Part shown: positions 7,885 to 11,428 of the stretch, piece after piece | Position numbering within the stretch: position 1 is the stretch's first letter | Layout of the letters: each line of letters begins with the position of its first letter | Origin: an uncultured Oscillospiraceae bacterium | GTDB lineage: Bacteria > Bacillota > Clostridia > Oscillospirales > Acutalibacteraceae | Direction of reading: 5' to 3' | Assembly: GCA_900553255.1 (NCBI GenBank) | Contig: USCI01000074.1 | Location: forward strand, 1-11,428 | Length of the DNA stretch: 11,428 nt | Program-made: the position numbers and the translations under genes | Notes under the pieces: generated by a model | Databases searched by the model: none | What the model saw: the letters and a program-made list of their open reading frames with translations, nothing else | Told to the model about the DNA's origin: nothing

Positions 7885-7909
7885 ATATGATATCAAAATA
7901 ATATCATAT
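7885..7909. promoter_or_regulatory. Palindromic operator candidate over the SPFH promoter
   Basis: ATATGATAT (7885-7893) and ATATCATAT (7901-7909) form a perfect 9-bp inverted repeat around a seven-base spacer. The -10 box of the operon promoter lies at 7903-7898, so a bound dimer would block RNA polymerase. The ribbon-helix-helix protein encoded by the same operon is the obvious candidate; this link is inference. Confidence 0.55.
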
Positions 7910-7926
7910 CGATATTCGCTTGTCAA
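7898..7926 (-). promoter_or_regulatory. Promoter of the SPFH-RHH operon
   Basis: TTGACA (7926-7921, full consensus) and TATTAT (7903-7898) are separated by exactly 17 bases on the minus strand, giving a near-ideal sigma-A promoter about 34 bases upstream of the ATG at 7864. The ribosome binding site GGAGGGA lies between them. Confidence 0.8.
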
Positions 7927-7937
7927 TATCCTCTATG

Positions 7938-7969
7938 AAAAAACGGAAGGCTGACGCCTTCCGTTTTTT
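7938..7969. terminator. Rho-independent terminator after the epimerase gene
   Basis: CGGAAGGC (7944-7951), loop TGAC, GCCTTCCG (7956-7963), flanked by A6 (7938-7943) and T6 (7964-7969). On the minus strand the T6 tract follows the stem and ends transcripts of the epimerase gene, whose stop is at 7980. The symmetric flanks make it able to work in both directions. It sits just upstream of the SPFH promoter and insulates that operon. Confidence 0.88.
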
Positions 7970-7979
7970 ATTCGAGTAT

Positions 7980-9206
7980 TCAGATGAAGGAGACCGGTGC
8001 GGAACCCTCAGCGATGCGGCCGAGCAGGGTGTCGCAGGTCATCAGGCAGCGCGGCAGGTGATACGGCCCCTTCCACAGTGAGCCCTTCTGGGTGTGCGAC
8101 ACGGTGCCGTCGCGGTGCAGATACCCGTACCACTCGCCATGCTCGGCGTCACGGAAATGGGAGAACGCGTAATCATGCACCTTCTCGAACCAGTTCCAGT
8201 AGGTCTCATCGCCGGTGATCTGGTAAGCGGCAAGGGACGCGATCAGGATTTCGTTGTGCACCCACCACAGCTTCATGTCCCATTCCAGCTGTTCGCAGGG
8301 ACGGCCGTCCACATCGACGAAATAGAACATGCCGCCGTATTCCTTGTCCCAGCCGCGTTCGAGCGACCAGTTGAGGATGTTCAGTGCCTTTTGGGTCAGC
8401 TCCGCGTCACCGGAATACAATGCCTCACACATCAGGAACCAGCTGTTTTCGCACGAATGCCCCGGATTGATGCAGCGGCCGGCAGGGTTATCCACATGGG
8501 AGCCGTCCGGCAGCACCGTTTCCAGCACGCATTTAAGCTGCGGCTGGTAGTGGATGCCGATCAGGTCGTCCACCATTTCCCGCACCACGGTGCTGTAATA
8601 GGCCGCTTTCTCCGGGATGCAGCGGCGCAGGATCTGCGCGCTGCTGACCATCACCATCGGCACCGCCGCGGCCCGCTCGCTGCGGGTGGAGGCGTACGAC
8701 TTCGGGGTGATTTTGTAAGGATCCTCCTCCGGGTGCCGGTACAGCTTAAGCATCAGCTCGAAGCAGACTGCCGCTTTATCCAGCGCATCCTTGTCGTCGA
8801 AAGCGGCACCATACTCGGCCATGCCCACCGCATAAAAACTCTCGGAGAACATGTACCGGCGCTTGCGCAGCGGGCGGCCGTCCCGGGTCACGGTGAAAAA
8901 CATCCGGCCGTCGGTGTCGACACAGTGCTCCTCCAGGAAGCGCTTGGCAAGGTCGGCCGCTTCCTTCCATTCCGCCCGCGCACCGTACTGCCGGCACAGG
9001 GCGGAGAAGGTCCACAGGCAGCGTCCCTGGAACCACACCGACTTGTCGTCGTTGTAGCTCCTGCCCTCGCGGTCAACCGAGGTAATGCAGCCGCCGTATT
9101 CCCGGTCGAGCAAATCGCTGTTCATCCAGAACGGCATCACGTCATCGAGCAGCTGCCCGCGGTAAAACGCCTGATAACGTTTTGCTTTTTCCTGTATCGT
9201 ATCCAC
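7980..9206 (-). CDS. AGE family epimerase (N-acylglucosamine 2-epimerase-like)
   Basis: A 408-residue soluble (alpha/alpha)6-barrel sugar 2-epimerase of the AGE superfamily, which interconverts C2 epimers such as GlcNAc/ManNAc, glucose/mannose or their disaccharides. Conserved elements are WFQGRCLWTFSALC (R62), YMFSESFYAVGMAEY, the PGHSCENSWFL block (H250), LEWDMKLWWVHNEILIA (H317) and KGPYHLPRCLM (H383). These His residues and R62 correspond to the catalytic set of the family. KLWWVHNE looks more like N-acylglucosamine 2-epimerases than cellobiose epimerases, but substrate cannot be fixed. GTG at 9206 is chosen as start because AAGGA lies nine bases upstream; the TTG at 9215 directly abuts that site. 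Terminator at 7938-7969; no convincing promoter was found upstream, so it may be read from the esterase gene. Confidence 0.9.
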   Translation of the reverse strand: MDTIQEKAKRYQAFYRGQLLDDVMPFWMNSDLLDREYGGCITSVDREGRSYNDDKSVWFQGRCLWTFSALCRQYGARAEWKEAADLAKRFLEEHCVDTDGRMFFTVTRDGRPLRKRRYMFSESFYAVGMAEYGAAFDDKDALDKAAVCFELMLKLYRHPEEDPYKITPKSYASTRSERAAAVPMVMVSSAQILRRCIPEKAAYYSTVVREMVDDLIGIHYQPQLKCVLETVLPDGSHVDNPAGRCINPGHSCENSWFLMCEALYSGDAELTQKALNILNWSLERGWDKEYGGMFYFVDVDGRPCEQLEWDMKLWWVHNEILIASLAAYQITGDETYWNWFEKVHDYAFSHFRDAEHGEWYGYLHRDGTVSHTQKGSLWKGPYHLPRCLMTCDTLLGRIAEGSAPVSFI

Positions 9207-9317
9207 AATAACCAATCCTTTCTCACAATAACAGAGCTCCGCTCATCTGCCGTCTTGACGGATACTGCCGTTACAGCTATCCCCTTGCATAAATCGCCGC
9301 TTTCCGGCTTGCCGGCA

Positions 9318-11057
9318 TCATACCTGGACCTTCCGCCGGCGATGGCACAACAGCACCGCTGCAAACAACGCCGCTGCACTCACAATCACCGCGAACAGCG
9401 CTCCGCCGACAGCCGCTCCTGCACCGGTATTCGGGGGCTGAACCGTCGAAGGGGAATCCGGCTCTTCTGAGGGCTCTCCCGATGGTTCTTCCGACGGCTC
9501 TGTCGGAGGTTCTGTCGGGGGCGTAGAGGAAATCGGCGCAAAGGAAAGCTCAGCTTTGTCCAGATACATCGTATAGTTGATGTAGTTGGTGGCAAACTCA
9601 ATCTTCACGGAAATCACCTTATCCGGTAAAGCAGCCGCCGGCGTGATCTCCGAGGAATAGTAGTTATATGCGGGGTTGTCATTTTCATACAGCAGTGTAC
9701 CGTTTGTTTTGCTCATGGCAATAGGCGTATCGGTATCCGAACCCTCCACACGAACGGAAACCGTCAGCCAGTCACCGATATTTTCAGGCAAAAAGCCCTC
9801 AATCAGTGAAGCATACAGGGTCAGATCGGTGATATAACAGTTTTTCTGTGCATAGCGGATGTATCCCACCGCGCCGTTATTCTGCTTGGCAATAACCGTC
9901 TGTTCCACATAGGGATCACTCAGCGTTTTTATATTGCTGCTGTCCACGACATGAGACAGATCGTTAAAATCATCCACACCGTCCCAGCCTTCCGTCATGG
10001 TAACCCCATCCCAGGTATCCGTATCCTCGGGCAGCGGATCGGTCCACTCCACCTTGGATTCCAGAGGCCGATAAAGGATTTCCGCACCGCTTGCCATCAT
10101 ATACCAATTGGTATAATCGGCAGAAAAGACATATCTTACCGCGGTCACGTCATCGGGCAGGGAACTTTCCGGCGTGAGCAGAACGGAAGAATACGTATAC
10201 GAGCCGCCGGCAACCAAACCCAGCGTAACCGGCTCGCTCATGGTTAAGTCAACAGCCGTCCATTCGCTGTCCGTGCCGGTTTGAACCTCCAAACGGATGA
10301 AGTCGTTGATGGAGTCATAACCCTTGACCGCCATAAGATACTTGACGTCGTCATACATCAGGGACAGCTTCAGCCGGGCATCAGCGATCGTGTTCTCACC
10401 GGAGGCAGCGTAAGTAATACTGCCCTCGCCTGTTCCGCGAACCAGACAGTTAACCGTAGTATCTCCATAAACGTGATCGGTTTCAACACTCACGTTTTCG
10501 GCGGCATCCGCCTTGCTTAAATCAGCAAAATCATCCTGGATTCCGGTACCCTGCGAAAAAAGCCAGGGCAGCATTTCGGGCTCCTCAAAAACCTTGAACC
10601 AGATACCGTGATCCAGCCCCTCATATTCCGTGTATTTCGCGACACCGCTCCCGGCCTCGGTCAGAGCCGCAATCATTTCCTGCGAACAGGATACATCCAC
10701 AGAAGCGTCTGCGGTGCCATGAAACATCCAAATCGGAAGCTCCTTCACTTTAGCGGCAGTGGAGGGATCACAGCCGCCGCAGACGGGAACCGCTGCTGTC
10801 ATAAGCTCCGGATAACGGGTAATAAGATCCCACGTACCATATCCTCCCATGGACACCCCCAGCACATAGCTGCGGGCCGGATCGGTATGGCAGGTGGTTT
10901 TCGTATTTTCGATGAGTTCCTTAGCCGCCAGCAACGTGGGAGTAATGTCCAGAGCCGATTGTTCATACGTACCATGAGGATGCGGTGGATCCAGCACCGC
11001 GGCTTTGTCAATCCAGGTCTGGCCGCCGCTCCAGTCGGCTAAAGGGGCAAGGAACAC
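9318..11057 (-). CDS. Wall-anchored esterase, 3' part of a frameshifted gene
   Basis: Carries most of a 675-residue alpha/beta-hydrolase (numbering of the rejoined protein; the other part lies at 11039-11344). Ser165 in GVSMGGYG, Asp213 in HGTADASVD and His246 in GLDHG form the triad, as in feruloyl/acetyl esterases of the CE1/PHB-depolymerase type. Residues 271-427 and 458-604 are two copies of a beta-rich domain that I cannot name; both start DDF.DLS and share an LP-D/K-V strand and a Y-x-N-aromatic segment near the end. A Pro/Glu/Ser/Thr linker (605-636) leads to PPNTG (637-641), a hydrophobic stretch and RRRK, the layout of a sortase sorting signal with Pro for Leu. The open frame's own GTG at 11057 is not the true start; DCVFLAP reads through it. 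GC (55% in 9721-9780) is lower than in the epimerase gene. Confidence 0.85.
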   Translation of the reverse strand: MFLAPLADWSGGQTWIDKAAVLDPPHPHGTYEQSALDITPTLLAAKELIENTKTTCHTDPARSYVLGVSMGGYGTWDLITRYPELMTAAVPVCGGCDPSTAAKVKELPIWMFHGTADASVDVSCSQEMIAALTEAGSGVAKYTEYEGLDHGIWFKVFEEPEMLPWLFSQGTGIQDDFADLSKADAAENVSVETDHVYGDTTVNCLVRGTGEGSITYAASGENTIADARLKLSLMYDDVKYLMAVKGYDSINDFIRLEVQTGTDSEWTAVDLTMSEPVTLGLVAGGSYTYSSVLLTPESSLPDDVTAVRYVFSADYTNWYMMASGAEILYRPLESKVEWTDPLPEDTDTWDGVTMTEGWDGVDDFNDLSHVVDSSNIKTLSDPYVEQTVIAKQNNGAVGYIRYAQKNCYITDLTLYASLIEGFLPENIGDWLTVSVRVEGSDTDTPIAMSKTNGTLLYENDNPAYNYYSSEITPAAALPDKVISVKIEFATNYINYTMYLDKAELSFAPISSTPPTEPPTEPSEEPSGEPSEEPDSPSTVQPPNTGAGAAVGGALFAVIVSAAALFAAVLLCHRRRKVQV

Positions 11058-11344
11058 GCAGTCAGGCCACGGCTGAAAATCTGTTTTTTCAGTGCTTCAT
11101 AGCCGCTGGTATCGGTGTCTCCGCCCACACCATGCAGATAGACCACAAGCGGATACTGGCTGTTTTCGTCAAAATCTAACGGCTTGACCAGATAATAGGC
11201 TAACTTTTCTCCGTTGGATGCGGTAAATTCCAGTTTTTCCTCCGTGAAAGGCGGCGCGCTCTCTGCTGCGCCAACCCCTGTGAAAGCGCCGGATAAAAGG
11301 GAAAGCGTCAGAATGCCGGATAAAATAGACCTGGCTATTTTCAT
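11039..11344 (-). CDS. Wall-anchored esterase, 5' part of a frameshifted gene
   Basis: Encodes the secretion signal and the first strands of the same esterase. ATG at 11344 follows GAAGGGA (11361-11355). Residues 1-27 are a signal peptide: Lys3 and Arg5, a hydrophobic core at 6-22 and a likely cleavage after GAA. The mature part begins the alpha/beta-hydrolase fold and includes YPLVVYLHGVGGD (64-76), which has the oxyanion-hole HG motif. After YEALKK (residue 87) the frame leaves the homologous path and ends at TAG (11041-11039). Continuing in the other frame from the A6 run gives TDFQPWPDCVFLAPLADW, a typical esterase segment that runs into the 3' part, so this is one gene. As read, this part alone would be a secreted 101-residue fragment with no catalytic residue. 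Confidence 0.85.
   Translation of the reverse strand: MKIARSILSGILTLSLLSGAFTGVGAAESAPPFTEEKLEFTASNGEKLAYYLVKPLDFDENSQYPLVVYLHGVGGDTDTSGYEALKKQIFSRGLTACSLPL
11084..11089 (-). other. Frameshift site in the esterase gene (A6 run)
   Basis: The minus strand reads CTG AAA AAA CAG; adding one A gives CTG AAA AAA ACA GAT TTT CAG CCG TGG, encoding LKKTDFQPW and rejoining the two parts of the esterase. A -1 slip at the second AAA codon would give the same protein, but the phase is not that of a classical tandem slippery heptamer. Mutation or an under-called homopolymer is more likely. Confidence 0.75.
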
Positions 11345-11397
11345 ATCATATCCATCCCTTCAACATCATGTAGACGGACTGTAAAGTTAAATGAAAG

Positions 11398-11427
11398 TTG
11401 AGGACCCGTCAGCCCTTCTGGTACAAT
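11398..11427 (+). promoter_or_regulatory. Possible outward promoter at the right edge
   Basis: TTGAGG (11398-11403) and TACAAT (11422-11427) are 18 bases apart on the plus strand and point out of the window, suggesting a gene divergent from the esterase beyond the edge. The downstream gene cannot be seen. Confidence 0.35.
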
Positions 11428-11428
11428 G

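Noticed and set aside
9250..9261. CCGTC-TT-GACGG palindrome and two CTGCCGT copies between the esterase and epimerase genes
   Set aside because: Short, not centred on any promoter, and expected by chance at this GC content.
8094..9470. A 458-codon plus-strand open frame opposite the epimerase
   Set aside because: The minus-strand epimerase is certain from its His motifs; the plus frame shows no motif and runs into the esterase gene's tail.
9460..9535. Short tandem DNA repeat
   Set aside because: It is the low-complexity Pro-Thr-Glu/Ser-Glu-Glu linker of the esterase, not an independent repeat element.

Overview
The window looks like chromosomal DNA of a Gram-positive anaerobe of the gut Clostridia type (Oscillospiraceae or Ruminococcaceae-like). 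This is inferred from strong GGAGG-type ribosome binding sites, consensus-like promoters, a sortase-like surface signal, and the gene mix of carbohydrate enzymes, an SPFH protein with a small ribbon-helix-helix partner, and a SLOG protein with adenine deaminase. No rRNA, tRNA or CRISPR array was seen. Species cannot be told from the sequence.

Layout. Positions 1-55 carry a long imperfect palindrome that resembles an IS3-family end. A HAD-family hydrolase gene follows (216-913, minus) in lower-GC DNA; it is frameshifted in a T7 run, which cuts off its catalytic Asp motif. GC rises sharply near 930-990. From there a two-gene minus-strand operon encodes a SLOG/DUF1273-like protein (2707-3186) and adenine deaminase (990-2684). 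A divergent intergenic region with a promoter on each strand leads to a large plus-strand cytoplasmic glycoside-hydrolase-like gene (3384-6515), which ends in a very strong bidirectional terminator. Next, on the minus strand, come a membrane SPFH/band-7 protein (6836-7864) and a 67-residue ribbon-helix-helix protein (6631-6834), transcribed from a near-consensus promoter overlaid by a palindrome. After another terminator come an AGE-family sugar 2-epimerase (7980-9206, minus) and a secreted, apparently wall-anchored esterase (9318-11344, minus). The esterase is also frameshifted, in an A6 run. A possible plus-strand promoter sits at the right edge.

How the genes fit together. The esterase (outside the cell), the large (alpha/alpha)6-type hydrolase and the sugar epimerase (both inside) fit a loose carbohydrate-use neighbourhood, but they are separate transcription units on different strands, so cooperation is only inferred. 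The SLOG-adenine deaminase operon is a purine-salvage unit with a possible nucleotide-binding partner. The SPFH-RHH operon looks self-contained and probably autoregulated.

Most notable points: both disrupted genes are short by one base in a homopolymer, so sequencing error must be excluded before either is called a pseudogene; the HAD site also happens to be a correctly phased -1 slippery heptamer; the esterase carries two copies of a domain I cannot name; and the SPFH promoter has a perfect 9-bp inverted repeat over its -10 box.
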